DNA of 64,000 nt from Mycolicibacterium komossense (GTDB lineage Bacteria > Actinomycetota > Actinomycetes > Mycobacteriales > Mycobacteriaceae), in contig NZ_JACKTY010000052.1 of NCBI RefSeq assembly GCF_025822605.1, positions 1 to 64,000 of the forward strand. Reading direction: 5' to 3'. The notes under the pieces were generated by a model. That model searched no databases, had not been told where the DNA came from, and was given only the letters and a program-made list of their open reading frames with translations. How positions within the stretch are numbered: the stretch's first letter is position 1; the number at the start of each line of letters is the position of its first letter. Position numbers and translations under genes: made by a program. Positions 8,350 to 17,294 of this stretch are shown here, one piece after another.

Positions 8350-8895
8350 ATGAGTCCGGTAAACAGTTCCGAGTTGGTCGTGCTTCTCGATGAGGCTGGT
8401 CAAAGCATCGGCTCGGCCCTCAAATCGGCGGTTCACCATAGTCAGACACCGCTTCACCTGGCCTTCTCGTGTTACCTGTTCGATGAGGGCGGTCGGGTGC
8501 TGATGACCCGCAGGGCGCTGGACAAACGGACCTTCCCTGGCGTGTGGACGAATTCCTTCTGCGGGCACCCGGGGCCCGACGAAGCCGTGCCCGACGCGGT
8601 GCTCCGCCGCGCGAACCAGGAGTTGGGCCTCGGGATTGCCGACCTGCGTTGCGTGCTGCCGGACTTCCGCTATCACGCGGTCGCCGCCGACGGCGTAGTC
8701 GAGAACGAGGTCTGCCCGGTGTTCTGCGGCCGTGCCGTGGGGACAGTGAATGCCGATCCCGCCGAGATCATGGAATCCGTCTGGGTGCCATGGCACCAAC
8801 TGCGCGCGGTGGCCGACTCCGGGTGGGCGATCAGTCCGTGGTCGGCCGAACAGATCCCCCTTTTGGAGGGAGCCGGTGTGGGGCGCCAGGGTTAG
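8350..8895 (+). CDS. idi: isopentenyl-diphosphate delta-isomerase, type 1
   Basis: This 181-residue cytosolic Nudix-fold enzyme interconverts IPP and DMAPP, which supply carotenoid synthesis. Family features are HLAFSCYLFDEGGRVLMTRR, the catalytic cysteine in TNSFCGHPGPDE (about residues 71-82), the Nudix-like stretch RRANQELGL, and the acidic EIMESVWVPW segment near the C-terminus. Length fits the E. coli type. I chose ATG 8350; in-frame GTGs at 8341 and 8344 are alternatives and no strong ribosome binding site decides. It converges on crtU with a 70-base gap, so it is transcribed separately from the crt operon. Confidence 0.93.
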   Translation: MSPVNSSELVVLLDEAGQSIGSALKSAVHHSQTPLHLAFSCYLFDEGGRVLMTRRALDKRTFPGVWTNSFCGHPGPDEAVPDAVLRRANQELGLGIADLRCVLPDFRYHAVAADGVVENEVCPVFCGRAVGTVNADPAEIMESVWVPWHQLRAVADSGWAISPWSAEQIPLLEGAGVGRQG

Positions 8896-8925
8896 GACTT
8901 CGGCCCGAAGAGGGGCCGCGTCGAA

Positions 8926-8956
8926 GACCGGCTGAAAGAGGCGACCGGCTGAAAGA
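8926..8956. repeat. 14-bp direct repeat between idi and crtU
   Basis: GACCGGCTGAAAGA occurs at 8926-8939 and again at 8943-8956 (17-bp period) in the short convergent gap. A small palindrome, CTTCGGCCCGAAG (8898-8910), lies just before it. Together they may form the bidirectional end of idi and crtU transcription. Confidence 0.5.
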
Positions 8957-8965
8957 ACAGCCTCC

Positions 8966-10492
8966 TCAGTGGCGGGCTTGTGCGTGTTCCGCGAACCGGC
9001 GCAGCACCGCCGATCTGCCGTGGTTGGGAACGGTGTGCACGGCGTGCCCGGCCAGCCCGAAGCCCTCGAGCAGCTGGTTGGCTGCCATCCACCCCGTTGT
9101 CGCGGCCCGTTCCATCAGGGCCACGGGCAGATCGATGCGAATGCCGTCACCCGCCAGGACCATGCGGTGGTCCGGTGTCGTGACAGTGGGCCGCCCCACA
9201 AAATCGCCCGGGGCGAAGCGGGGACAGTCGCCGCGGCGAATCAGTCGCTCGTCAACGATCTTCGCGCCGATGGTTTCGGGATACAGCTCGTGCATGCGTG
9301 CCAGCAGGGCATTGCGCACGTTGTCGTCGGAATCGGTCACCGAGTAGGCATGCAGTTCGACGACCGAGCCTCCGGTCCGCGCGGCCCATTGCGCGGCCTC
9401 GCGTTCGTAACGTTCCACAACGCTGACGTTGTCCAGCGGGGGGCGTCCACCGGTCCCGACGAATGCGGCCCGGTCGGCGCGCACCGGACGGTCCAACCAC
9501 AACCGCAGCACCACGAACTCCGGTGCGGTGCCCATTGCCGCCACCTGGTTTCGCCAGTGTTCGTCGCCCAGTCGCGGCGAGCGTGCCACGATGTGCCGCA
9601 GCCCGTCGACATCGGTCGCGAGTACCACTGCGTCCGCAGCGAATTCGGCGTCTCCACCGCAGTTGACCCGTATCTCGGATTCTATCGAGACATTGTCGAC
9701 GAGGAGCCCGGTGTGGAATTGCACACCACTGCCTTCCAGGTACTTGCGCAGTGGATTCCACAGTGCGACATCGAAGTTCGCATTGGCGACATCGAAGAGC
9801 AGTCCCTCGCTGGAGCCGAGGAAGTAGATGTGGAACATCGTGACGAGCTCGGCCGCCGAGAGCTTCTCCGGTTTGGCAAAGAAGCTTCGTGCGAACACCT
9901 CGAACGCCAGATGACGGGCCGCGTCGGGAAAGTTGATTTCCTGCAAGAACGTTTCGGCGTCCTTGTCATCGAGATCGAGGTAGGTGCGCGGTACCGATGC
10001 GGTGGCCAGTGGCGCGGCGGCCTTGGCATCGAGCCGAACAAGGTCGCGCAGCCGAAAGGTCGGACTTCGCAGCGCGAATGCCAGTGCGTTCCACGGTGGT
10101 ACCTGAGGAAGTCCGCGGAACGTGTCGTGCCGGCCGAGCGCATCGATCAAGGGATAGTCCGCGACGGGTGTCAGAGCGGACAGATGCGGGTCGGCCAGGC
10201 GCAGGAGCGACCGCAGGTTGTAGTACTGCCGAAAGAAAGCGTGAAACCCCCGGTTCATGGCGGTTGCCGATCCGTCGACCAGGGTGTCGGACCATCCGCC
10301 GACCCGGCCGCCGAGGTAGTCGCGCTCCTCCAGGACATCGACTGCGACACCGCGCTCGCTGAGCCCTGCGGCGGCGGCGAGGCCGGCGATTCCGGCCCCC
10401 ACGACGACCACCCGTGGAACCCGAGAGAGGTCGCGGGCGTCGTGAAGACCCGGCTTCCCGGCCAGCGTCTGCCGCAGTTTGTCGATCGTCAC
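8966..10492 (-). CDS. crtU: carotenoid aromatising desaturase/methyltransferase (isorenieratene synthase type)
   Basis: A 508-residue flavoprotein with an N-terminal FAD dinucleotide fold (VVVVGAGIAGLAAAAGLSER) followed by ERDYLGGRVGGW, and a C-terminal flavin-contact segment (LAGDGIRIDLPVALMERA). CrtU enzymes turn beta-carotene ionone rings into aromatic rings, giving isorenieratene (leprotene). The assignment rests on the fold plus position as last gene of a crt operon containing CrtYc/CrtYd; a different carotenoid desaturase role cannot be excluded from motifs alone. The GTG at 10492 has GGAGGTGA seven bases upstream and overlaps the crtYd stop, so a longer frame starting at 10771 is rejected. 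Confidence 0.8.
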   Translation of the reverse strand: MTIDKLRQTLAGKPGLHDARDLSRVPRVVVVGAGIAGLAAAAGLSERGVAVDVLEERDYLGGRVGGWSDTLVDGSATAMNRGFHAFFRQYYNLRSLLRLADPHLSALTPVADYPLIDALGRHDTFRGLPQVPPWNALAFALRSPTFRLRDLVRLDAKAAAPLATASVPRTYLDLDDKDAETFLQEINFPDAARHLAFEVFARSFFAKPEKLSAAELVTMFHIYFLGSSEGLLFDVANANFDVALWNPLRKYLEGSGVQFHTGLLVDNVSIESEIRVNCGGDAEFAADAVVLATDVDGLRHIVARSPRLGDEHWRNQVAAMGTAPEFVVLRLWLDRPVRADRAAFVGTGGRPPLDNVSVVERYEREAAQWAARTGGSVVELHAYSVTDSDDNVRNALLARMHELYPETIGAKIVDERLIRRGDCPRFAPGDFVGRPTVTTPDHRMVLAGDGIRIDLPVALMERAATTGWMAANQLLEGFGLAGHAVHTVPNHGRSAVLRRFAEHAQARH

Positions 10493-10821
10493 TGCTTCAC
10501 CTCCTTGGCCGCGGGACGGGGCTTGCGGCGCTCCCACAGCATCAATACCGCTGTCACCATGGCGAATCCGAACAGAAAGTCCTCGATCGGAATATCCCAG
10601 GGAAACCGAATGCCGGTGGTCTGCCGGTTGTCGTAGAGCACGATCGGTGCGCTGAGTTTGGTCAGCCAGCCGTCGACCGGAATCTGAAATCCGGTGACGA
10701 TCACCATCGAGATCCAGTACGCCGGACGGCGGAACAGCCCGGTACGGAACACCGCAATCTCCAACAGGCACACCGCGAGCACGGCGAGCACGGCGGGAAG
10801 CGTATAGCCGAGGCCGGTCAT
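10489..10821 (-). CDS. crtYd: lycopene beta-cyclase subunit CrtYd
   Basis: This 110-residue membrane protein has about three hydrophobic helices and the conserved Pro/Asp/Glu segment RFPWDIPIEDFLFGF (about 72-86) of heterodimeric actinobacterial lycopene cyclases. It works with CrtYc in the membrane to cyclise lycopene to beta-carotene. Start and stop overlap both neighbours by 4 bases (ATGA/GTGA), showing tight coupling. Size and pairing match CrtYd. Confidence 0.9.
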   Translation of the reverse strand: MTGLGYTLPAVLAVLAVCLLEIAVFRTGLFRRPAYWISMVIVTGFQIPVDGWLTKLSAPIVLYDNRQTTGIRFPWDIPIEDFLFGFAMVTAVLMLWERRKPRPAAKEVKQ

Positions 10822-11159
10822 CGTTGCCGCGCTTTCGTCAGGAGGGCCCGAAGCACCGCCAGTATGAAGCTCACTGCGGAGTAGGTAAGGAGACCGCAGA
10901 TCGGAACCACCACGAAGAACAGCAGTTCCTCCAGGGGGAGTTCGCCCGGCGCAACCAGCCCCACCAGGTAGCGCTCGTCATACCACCAGACATCGGCGGC
11001 GACGGCGATGGCGTCCCAGGCGATGAAGACAGCCGCGACGGGTAGCACGGCGGCAGCCAACCGCCGGGGTTGGCGGTAGACGCCCCTGCCGAAGAGCTCC
11101 AAGGGCAGGGTCACCACCAGGCAGGCGCCCAACACCATCAGGTACTGCCAGCGGTCCAT
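10818..11159 (-). CDS. crtYc: lycopene beta-cyclase subunit CrtYc
   Basis: This 113-residue membrane protein begins MDRWQYLMVLGACLV and contains the conserved APGELPLEELLFFVVVP motif (about 71-87) that mirrors the PIEDFLF motif in CrtYd. The two are thought to form the active heterodimer. ATG 11159 is 2 bases after the crtB stop; a longer in-frame extension upstream lies inside crtB and is not expected to be used. Confidence 0.9.
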   Translation of the reverse strand: MDRWQYLMVLGACLVVTLPLELFGRGVYRQPRRLAAAVLPVAAVFIAWDAIAVAADVWWYDERYLVGLVAPGELPLEELLFFVVVPICGLLTYSAVSFILAVLRALLTKARQR

Positions 11160-11161
11160 CG

Positions 11162-12109
11162 TCACCGAATCCCGTGACGCAGCCGCGCCTGCCAAGCCCG
11201 AGCGATGCCGGCGGCGGCCATCGTGAGTCGCCGTACCTGCCCGACCGAGGCGCGCTGCCCGAAGATCTCGAAGTCCATGTCCTCGATTCTGTCGAGGATC
11301 TCCGAGTAGAGCGTCAACGCCACGGAGACACACGGACGCGAGGCGGGGTGCAGGGTGGGTATGCCGGGTTGAGCCTCGGCGTAGACGGCGCGCGCGATCG
11401 CGTGCTGCTCGGCCAGAGCCCGGCGTACGCGGCTATCGATCCGCCGGTTGGACTGGCACCACGTCAGCAGGTCACGGTCGACGCCGTGGGCGGCGAGTTC
11501 GTCTGCGGGTAGATAGATCCGGCCCCGACGCAGGTCTTCGTCGACATCCCGAAGGAAGTTGGTCAGCTGGAACGCTTTTCCCAGCGCCGCTGCGTACGGC
11601 GCGGCCTCCTCGCGCGGCCCGACAGTGCCGAGCACGGGCAGCAGCTGCAGTCCGATCACCTCGGCCGACCCGTACATGTAGCGCTCCAGTGCCGCCCGGT
11701 TCGGGTAATCGGTCACGCTCAGGTCCATCCGCATGGACGCCAGGAAGTCGTCGAAGAGATCCCATCCGATGTCGTACTTGCGCGCCGTGTCCACCACTGC
11801 CGTCAACGTCGGATCGTTGCCGCAGCGGTAGTCCCCGTTCACGCTGTCGAACAGTCGGTTGGAGAACTGCTGCAGCTGCTCGGCGCGCAGGTCTTTGCCC
11901 CGAGAGTCGTCGAAGTCGTCGAGGATGTCGTCGGCGCGCCGGGCAAACCCGTAGAGCGCGTGCACGGCGGGGCGCTGGCTGGGAGACAGTAGCCGGGTGG
12001 CCAGGAAGAAGGTCTTTCCTGCCCGGGCGTTGATCTGGCGGCACTGCCGATAGGCCTCGCGCAGCGCTGGCTCCCTGACACCGGCCGCGTCGAGTTCTGA
12101 CCGCATCAT
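11162..12109 (-). CDS. crtB: phytoene synthase
   Basis: This 315-residue enzyme condenses two geranylgeranyl diphosphates to 15-cis-phytoene. Both Asp-rich Mg-diphosphate motifs are present: DDILDDFDD (about 60-68) and NFLRDVDEDLRRGRIYLP (about 180-197). Length matches the trans-isoprenyl diphosphate synthase (squalene/phytoene) family. The start ATGATG overlaps the crtI stop; either ATG is possible. It is the third gene of the operon after crtE and crtI. Confidence 0.95.
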   Translation of the reverse strand: MMRSELDAAGVREPALREAYRQCRQINARAGKTFFLATRLLSPSQRPAVHALYGFARRADDILDDFDDSRGKDLRAEQLQQFSNRLFDSVNGDYRCGNDPTLTAVVDTARKYDIGWDLFDDFLASMRMDLSVTDYPNRAALERYMYGSAEVIGLQLLPVLGTVGPREEAAPYAAALGKAFQLTNFLRDVDEDLRRGRIYLPADELAAHGVDRDLLTWCQSNRRIDSRVRRALAEQHAIARAVYAEAQPGIPTLHPASRPCVSVALTLYSEILDRIEDMDFEIFGQRASVGQVRRLTMAAAGIARAWQARLRHGIR

Positions 12110-13617
12110 CGTGGGGTCACCTGGCGACGCGGGTGGCGCGCTGATGCTCCGGTTATCCGGTCGGCGGCGAGTCGGCCGGACATGATTGCGGTGGGCACCC
12201 CCACGCCGGGCACTGTCGACGAGCCGGCGAGCACCACGTTGTCCACCCCGCGCACGGTGTTGGCCGGCCGGAAGGGGCCGGTCTGGCCGAAAGTGTGCGC
12301 CAGGGCGAACGGACTGCCTGCCGCCATGCCCTGGCGCCGCCAGTCTGCCGGGGTGACCACGGACAAGACCTCCATATCATCACCGAGTTGAGGCAGCCGT
12401 GTCTTGACTGTTCTCAACATGTGGTCGGTATAGGCCGATGAGGTGGCGTCCCAATCGATTTGTCCCACATCGGTATTGGGTGCCGGTGCCAGCACGTAGA
12501 GCAGATCGCGGCCGGGCGGCGCCAGGCTGGGATCGCCGGCGGTTGGCCGCGTGACCAACAGTGACGGGTCCCCCATGACCTTGCCGTTGTCGATGATGTC
12601 TCGGAACGTCTGTTGCCAGGCGTCCCCGAACAGGATCGTATGGTGCCCGAGCCGGTCCCCGACGTCGGCGCAGCCCACGTGGGCGACTACCGCCGACGGC
12701 GCCGGCCGCAACCGCAGCAGCCGTCGTGGGGTGCGACCCAGCAGCCGATAGGTGTCGGGCAACTCGGTGGTGAGCACCACGGCGTCTGCGGCTACGCGAC
12801 GGCCGGCCGCGGTGCGGACTGCGCTCACTCGGGAGCCGTTCCATTCGAACTCAGAAACCGTTGCGCCATAGACGAACTCGACCCCGGCGTCGGCGGCGGC
12901 GGCGGCCATGGCGTCCGGCAGTGCCCGCATGCCGCCGCGCGGGAAGTACACGCCGGCGATGGTGTCCATGTACGCGATCACCGCATAGACCGCCAACGCA
13001 CTCTGCGGTGGCACTCCCGCGTAGAGTGCCTGGAAGGTGAACACCCGAAGCAGTCGCTCGTCACTGAGGAAGCGACGAATCACCTTCTCCCACCGCCGGA
13101 ATCCGCCCATCGCGACGAGTTTGGCCAGCTGTGGGGTCAGCAGCGACAGGGGGGAATCGAAGTTGGCGCCGATGAAGCCGTCGAATTCGGTCGCGTACAG
13201 CTTGGTCAGCCACGCGCGCAACTCCAGGTAAGCATCGGCCTCACCCCGGCCGGCGAACCGTTCGATCTCGTCGAACATCGCCGTCGGCTCGGAGTGGACC
13301 GCGATTTCGGTGCCGTCGGCGAACCTGGCGTGGTACGCGGGATGCACCGGTTGCAGCTCGAGGCGGTCGGTGAGCGTTTCACCGACCGCGGCGAAGGCCT
13401 CATCGATGATGTCGGGCATTGTCAGCACAGTCGGTCCGGTGTCGATTCGGTAGCCGGCGATATCGGCACGGCCGACGCGGCCACCGGGATGGTCGGCCCG
13501 TTCGACCACCGTGACAGCGTGTCCGCGGCCGGCCAGTTGCAGCGCCGCCGACAACCCCGACAATCCGGCGCCTACGACGACCACCCGGTCAGTTCTTCCC
13601 TCGACGGTGCGCATCAT
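12106..13617 (-). CDS. crtI: phytoene desaturase (CrtI type)
   Basis: This 503-residue FAD enzyme desaturates phytoene stepwise to lycopene. It has the N-terminal dinucleotide fold VVVVGAGLSGLSAALQLAG with ERADHPGGRVG, and the diagnostic CrtI C-terminal signature AGSSTVPGVGVPTAIMSG. I chose ATG 13617, which overlaps the crtE stop (ATGA); an upstream extension to 13779 would run back into crtE. The CrtI fold and its operon position make this much more likely to be the phytoene desaturase than another amine-oxidase-like flavoprotein. Confidence 0.93.
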   Translation of the reverse strand: MMRTVEGRTDRVVVVGAGLSGLSAALQLAGRGHAVTVVERADHPGGRVGRADIAGYRIDTGPTVLTMPDIIDEAFAAVGETLTDRLELQPVHPAYHARFADGTEIAVHSEPTAMFDEIERFAGRGEADAYLELRAWLTKLYATEFDGFIGANFDSPLSLLTPQLAKLVAMGGFRRWEKVIRRFLSDERLLRVFTFQALYAGVPPQSALAVYAVIAYMDTIAGVYFPRGGMRALPDAMAAAAADAGVEFVYGATVSEFEWNGSRVSAVRTAAGRRVAADAVVLTTELPDTYRLLGRTPRRLLRLRPAPSAVVAHVGCADVGDRLGHHTILFGDAWQQTFRDIIDNGKVMGDPSLLVTRPTAGDPSLAPPGRDLLYVLAPAPNTDVGQIDWDATSSAYTDHMLRTVKTRLPQLGDDMEVLSVVTPADWRRQGMAAGSPFALAHTFGQTGPFRPANTVRGVDNVVLAGSSTVPGVGVPTAIMSGRLAADRITGASARHPRRQVTPR

Positions 13618-14753
13618 GCGGCCCTTTCCGTGCAGACGACGGCCATGTCTTCCAGTGCAGCGCGAGTGTTTTGCGGGATACCGGTGGCATCCAGGCAGCG
13701 CAGTGCCGCAGCGAGCCGCTCGTGGATGAGTTGCTCGATCCATTGCACCGCTCCGCTGGCGATGATCAGAGCTCGCCAACGTTCCGTCTCGGCCGGACCC
13801 GGCGCGGGGCTGCTCATCAGTTCGGTGAGTTGTCGCCGGAGCGTGGAATCGGCCAGTTGATATGCGGCGACGACGACGCTGGTGGCCTTCTGTGCCGCCA
13901 AGTCGGTGGTGACCGGTTTGCCCGTCACCAGTGGCGAACCCGATATGGCCAGCACGTCGTCCCGCAGCTGGAACGCTTCGCCGATGACGGCGCCGTAGCC
14001 GCCGAGTGCGTCGATGACCTCGGATGAGCAGCCGGCCATCGCGGCTCCGATCTCCAACGGTCGGCGCACGGTGTAATTGCCCGATTTACGTCTGAGCACG
14101 TCGAGTACCTCGTCGAAGGTGGGGAAGGAGGGCGAGTCGTTGACCAGATCTGCGAACTGCCCGATCGCCAGCTCGATGCGCATGTCGTCGTAGCGGGGCC
14201 ACACTCGTACCAATGCATCGGCGCCAATGCCGCTTGTGCGCAGCGCTTTTTCCGCCCACACCAGACAGAGATCTCCGAGCAGTATCGCCGCCGACTCACC
14301 GAACCGCTCCGACGAGCCCGGCAGGCCACGATGACGGTGCCACTGTCCGAACAACACGTGCGCGGCCGGCCGGCCGCGGCGTAGTGCCGATTCATCCATG
14401 ACGTCGTCCTGCATGAGCGCGAATGCGTGCAGGAGCTCGAGGCTGGTGGCGGCACGCAGTGCTGCATCGTCTTCCTGAGCACCGCACAACCAACCCAGGT
14501 ACATGAATGTCGATCGGACGAACTTGCCGCCGTCGACAAACCGGCTCAGCACCTCACTGGCAGTGTCGACTCCTGTGCCGCCCAGATCTGGCAGGCACTG
14601 CTGTTCCACGAAATCGTTCAAATGTGCTCGCACGGCAGCGCGGACGCCGCCCAGCCAGTGGGCGTCGAAGACCGGGTGGGCGCCGCCTCGGTGGGCACCC
14701 ACATGCTGATGCGCTGTGGTGAGCTCCCGCGTGGTTCCGTTACCCCTGTTCAC
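13614..14753 (-). CDS. crtE: geranylgeranyl diphosphate synthase
   Basis: This 379-residue polyprenyl synthetase makes GGPP for phytoene synthesis. The first Asp-rich motif is LMQDDVMDES (about 142); the second is FQLRDDVLAISG, which lacks a third Asp in DDxxD. The GTG at 14753 has GGAG six bases upstream, so I prefer it to a start 90 bases earlier. It is the promoter-proximal crt gene; the 170 bases between it and mmpL hold no gene and probably contain the operon promoter. Confidence 0.9.
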   Translation of the reverse strand: MNRGNGTTRELTTAHQHVGAHRGGAHPVFDAHWLGGVRAAVRAHLNDFVEQQCLPDLGGTGVDTASEVLSRFVDGGKFVRSTFMYLGWLCGAQEDDAALRAATSLELLHAFALMQDDVMDESALRRGRPAAHVLFGQWHRHRGLPGSSERFGESAAILLGDLCLVWAEKALRTSGIGADALVRVWPRYDDMRIELAIGQFADLVNDSPSFPTFDEVLDVLRRKSGNYTVRRPLEIGAAMAGCSSEVIDALGGYGAVIGEAFQLRDDVLAISGSPLVTGKPVTTDLAAQKATSVVVAAYQLADSTLRRQLTELMSSPAPGPAETERWRALIIASGAVQWIEQLIHERLAAALRCLDATGIPQNTRAALEDMAVVCTERAA

Positions 14754-14923
14754 CTGCGACTCCTTTGCCTGGCCAGCACCGAATGCATCGTGCGAATCCC
14801 ACGGTCGTCGCGGCGAGCGCCATCGCCTGCGCAGCCACCGCATGAAGTCATTCGAAGCTGCCGGGCAAGCGGCTGGGTTGACGGAGGAGAAAATTTTCGG
14901 GAGGCGCGAGTGCCCCGATCCGG

Positions 14924-17152
14924 CTACGCGCGCTCAGTCAGCCCGATGTGGTCGTGCAGCCGCCTCAGCGGCGAGGGCGCCCACCAGTTCCACCGCCCCA
15001 GGATGTGCATGAACGCAGGCACCAGCACCATGCGGACCAAGGTGGCGTCCACCGCCACCGCCAGCGTCAGACCCACACCGAACATTCGCATGAATGACAC
15101 CTGGGCAGCGATCAGGCCCGCGAACGAAATGCACATGATCAGCGCGGCTGCCGTGACCACCCGCCCGGTGTGGGCCAAGCCGAGTGCGACGCTCTCGTCG
15201 TTGTCGGCGTCGCTACCTTCCGACGCCATCCAGTATTCGCGGATCCGGGCGATGAGAAACACCTCGTAGTCCATCGACAGTCCGAATGCGATGCAGAACA
15301 ACAGCACCGGGATGTTGACGACCAGCACTCCGCTGTGGCTGGTGCCCAGCGCTCCCAGGTGCCCGTCTTGGAAGATCCAGACCAGCGCACCGAACGAGGC
15401 TGTCAATGACAAGACGTTGAGGATGAGGGCCTTGACCGGTAGCACCACGCTGCCGGTCAGTAGGAAGAGCAACACGAACGTGATGGCTGCGATCACCGCC
15501 AGCACGATCGGCATGCGGGAGGTGATGGCGTCCACGCTGTCGCGGTCGATCTGGGCCATGCCGGTGAACAGGACGGTGCGATCCCCGGGCGTGGCGGTGT
15601 CGTGCAGACGATCGAGCAGCACGTCGGAGTCGTCGGAGAGCAGCGATGCGTCGCTACCGACGGTCAGGTAGGCGCTGCCGCCGGAGATACCGGAAGCGCC
15701 CGTCGAGGGACCTATCTGTTCGCCGCCGACGAAGGTTCCGGTAGGTGTGCTGACCGCAGATACATCGTGGACGCGCGAGAGCCGGGCCCCGTAGCCGTCG
15801 AGGTCGGCCGGCGTCAGGCCGTCGGCGTCGGGTATGACCACCGTCACCGCGGTCTCCGAGTTCGTGGCGAAATCCGATCGCAATCGGTCCCCGACCTGAT
15901 GAGCCGACGCCGTGGGAGGCAGCACCCGGTCGTCCGGGAAACCCCACTTGACGCCGAGGAAGGGGAGGCCGAGCAGGATCAGCGCCCCGGCCCCCGCCAG
16001 GCCGATCACCACTGAGCGTCGCATCACCGTTTTGGTCCAGCGGTACCAGAACGACTGGCTGGCCGGCCGTGGTGGCTGTTCGTCGCGACGCAGTAGCCGG
16101 CGTATGCCACGGCGTACGTCCAGGGCGTCGATGCGGGGACCAAGGAGCACGATGGCCGCGGGCGCGACGACAAGCGTGCTCAGCGCGCACAACACCACGG
16201 TGGCGACGCCCGCGTAGGCGAACGACCTGAGAAACGGCATCGGGAACAGCGCCATCACCGCAGTCGACAGGGCCACCGTCGTCGCCGAGAACACGACTGT
16301 GCGCCCTGCGGTCCGCATGGTTCGGACCAGCGCCTCATCGTGCTCGGTGCCCTCGAAGAGTTCGTCGCGGTAGCGGCTGACGATCAATAACGTGTAGTCG
16401 ATGGCCAGGGCCAACCCGAGCGCCGCAGAGAGGCTGAGCGCGAAGATGGATACTTCGGTGTACATCGCGATGAGGCGCAGCACCGATATGGACCCGACTA
16501 TCGCGAGCCCGCCCACCACGATCGGTAGCGCTGCGGTGAGCAGGCCCCCGAACACCCACACCAGCACCACGAAGCTCACCGGTACGGCGATGGACTCCAT
16601 GACCATCACATCCCGCTCGGTCTGCGAGCTGATCTGCGCGTACACCGTGGCGGGACCGCCCGGTTGAACCGTGACACCAGGGTGGTTCGGGAGTACCGAT
16701 CCCGAGACCTCGGCGGCCAGCGCCTGCGCGCGCCGAGGGGCGTCCCGCTCACCACCGGCAACATCCGCCACGATCATGCCCGATCGCCCGTCCCCGCTGA
16801 CCAGGCCGGCGCGCACAGAAGGCGGCGAGGTCCACGGTGACCTGACGTTCGAAACGTGTGGCACTCCCACGAGCTTGTTGACGACATCCAGCCCAGCGGC
16901 CCGGGCCGCCGGGCCGAGGGCACCGTCTGCCGAAGTCACCAGGAAAAGCAGCTGGATGTCGCCCTGACCGAACTTCTCTCCCAGTATCCGGGTGGCACGC
17001 GAGGATTCCGCCGAAGGATCCTGAAACCCGCCCGAGGACAGGCTGCTCGCCGTCGGGATCGCGAACACCGCGGCAACAGCCAGGAACAGCGCCGCCGCGA
17101 GGAGTATTCGTCGGGGCGCTGCGATGGCTAGTAGCGCCATCCGGTGCAGCAC
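14924..17152 (-). CDS. MmpL/RND-type membrane transporter
   Basis: This 742-residue protein has the MMPL architecture: an N-terminal helix, a periplasmic domain, a block of about five helices (IAVPVSFVVLVWVFGGLL to VVAPAAIVLLG), a linker, then a second helix, periplasmic domain and helix block (GVLVVNIPVLLFCIAFGLSMDYEVFL). The Asp-Tyr pairs typical of proton relay are present (LAIDYTLL, LSMDYEVF). The start is a GTG at 17152. It lies upstream of crtE on the same strand, so it may export or position a carotenoid or another lipid; that link is positional inference. From 17153 to 17294 no gene is seen. Confidence 0.88.
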   Translation of the reverse strand: MLHRMALLAIAAPRRILLAAALFLAVAAVFAIPTASSLSSGGFQDPSAESSRATRILGEKFGQGDIQLLFLVTSADGALGPAARAAGLDVVNKLVGVPHVSNVRSPWTSPPSVRAGLVSGDGRSGMIVADVAGGERDAPRRAQALAAEVSGSVLPNHPGVTVQPGGPATVYAQISSQTERDVMVMESIAVPVSFVVLVWVFGGLLTAALPIVVGGLAIVGSISVLRLIAMYTEVSIFALSLSAALGLALAIDYTLLIVSRYRDELFEGTEHDEALVRTMRTAGRTVVFSATTVALSTAVMALFPMPFLRSFAYAGVATVVLCALSTLVVAPAAIVLLGPRIDALDVRRGIRRLLRRDEQPPRPASQSFWYRWTKTVMRRSVVIGLAGAGALILLGLPFLGVKWGFPDDRVLPPTASAHQVGDRLRSDFATNSETAVTVVIPDADGLTPADLDGYGARLSRVHDVSAVSTPTGTFVGGEQIGPSTGASGISGGSAYLTVGSDASLLSDDSDVLLDRLHDTATPGDRTVLFTGMAQIDRDSVDAITSRMPIVLAVIAAITFVLLFLLTGSVVLPVKALILNVLSLTASFGALVWIFQDGHLGALGTSHSGVLVVNIPVLLFCIAFGLSMDYEVFLIARIREYWMASEGSDADNDESVALGLAHTGRVVTAAALIMCISFAGLIAAQVSFMRMFGVGLTLAVAVDATLVRMVLVPAFMHILGRWNWWAPSPLRRLHDHIGLTERA

Positions 17153-17294
17153 GATCGACCTCCCTCGGGGTTTCGGCCATTCGCGTTGGCTCGCGCCCCT
17201 GCGCGCACTGCCGACGAGTGTCCTGCCTGAGGCAATCGTGCCCTATGACATCGAGTCGGTCGAACGGCTCTGGTGTCGCTTCAGCGCCGGGACG

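Noticed and set aside
8969..10636. A 555-codon open frame on the plus strand antisense to crtU
   Set aside because: It mirrors crtU in GC-rich DNA, with no domain signature and Arg/Gly-rich composition. crtU has clear FAD motifs and a good ribosome binding site.
12613..13860. A 415-codon open frame on the plus strand antisense to crtI
   Set aside because: Composition is that of a shadow frame and it overlaps the well-supported crtI and crtE completely.
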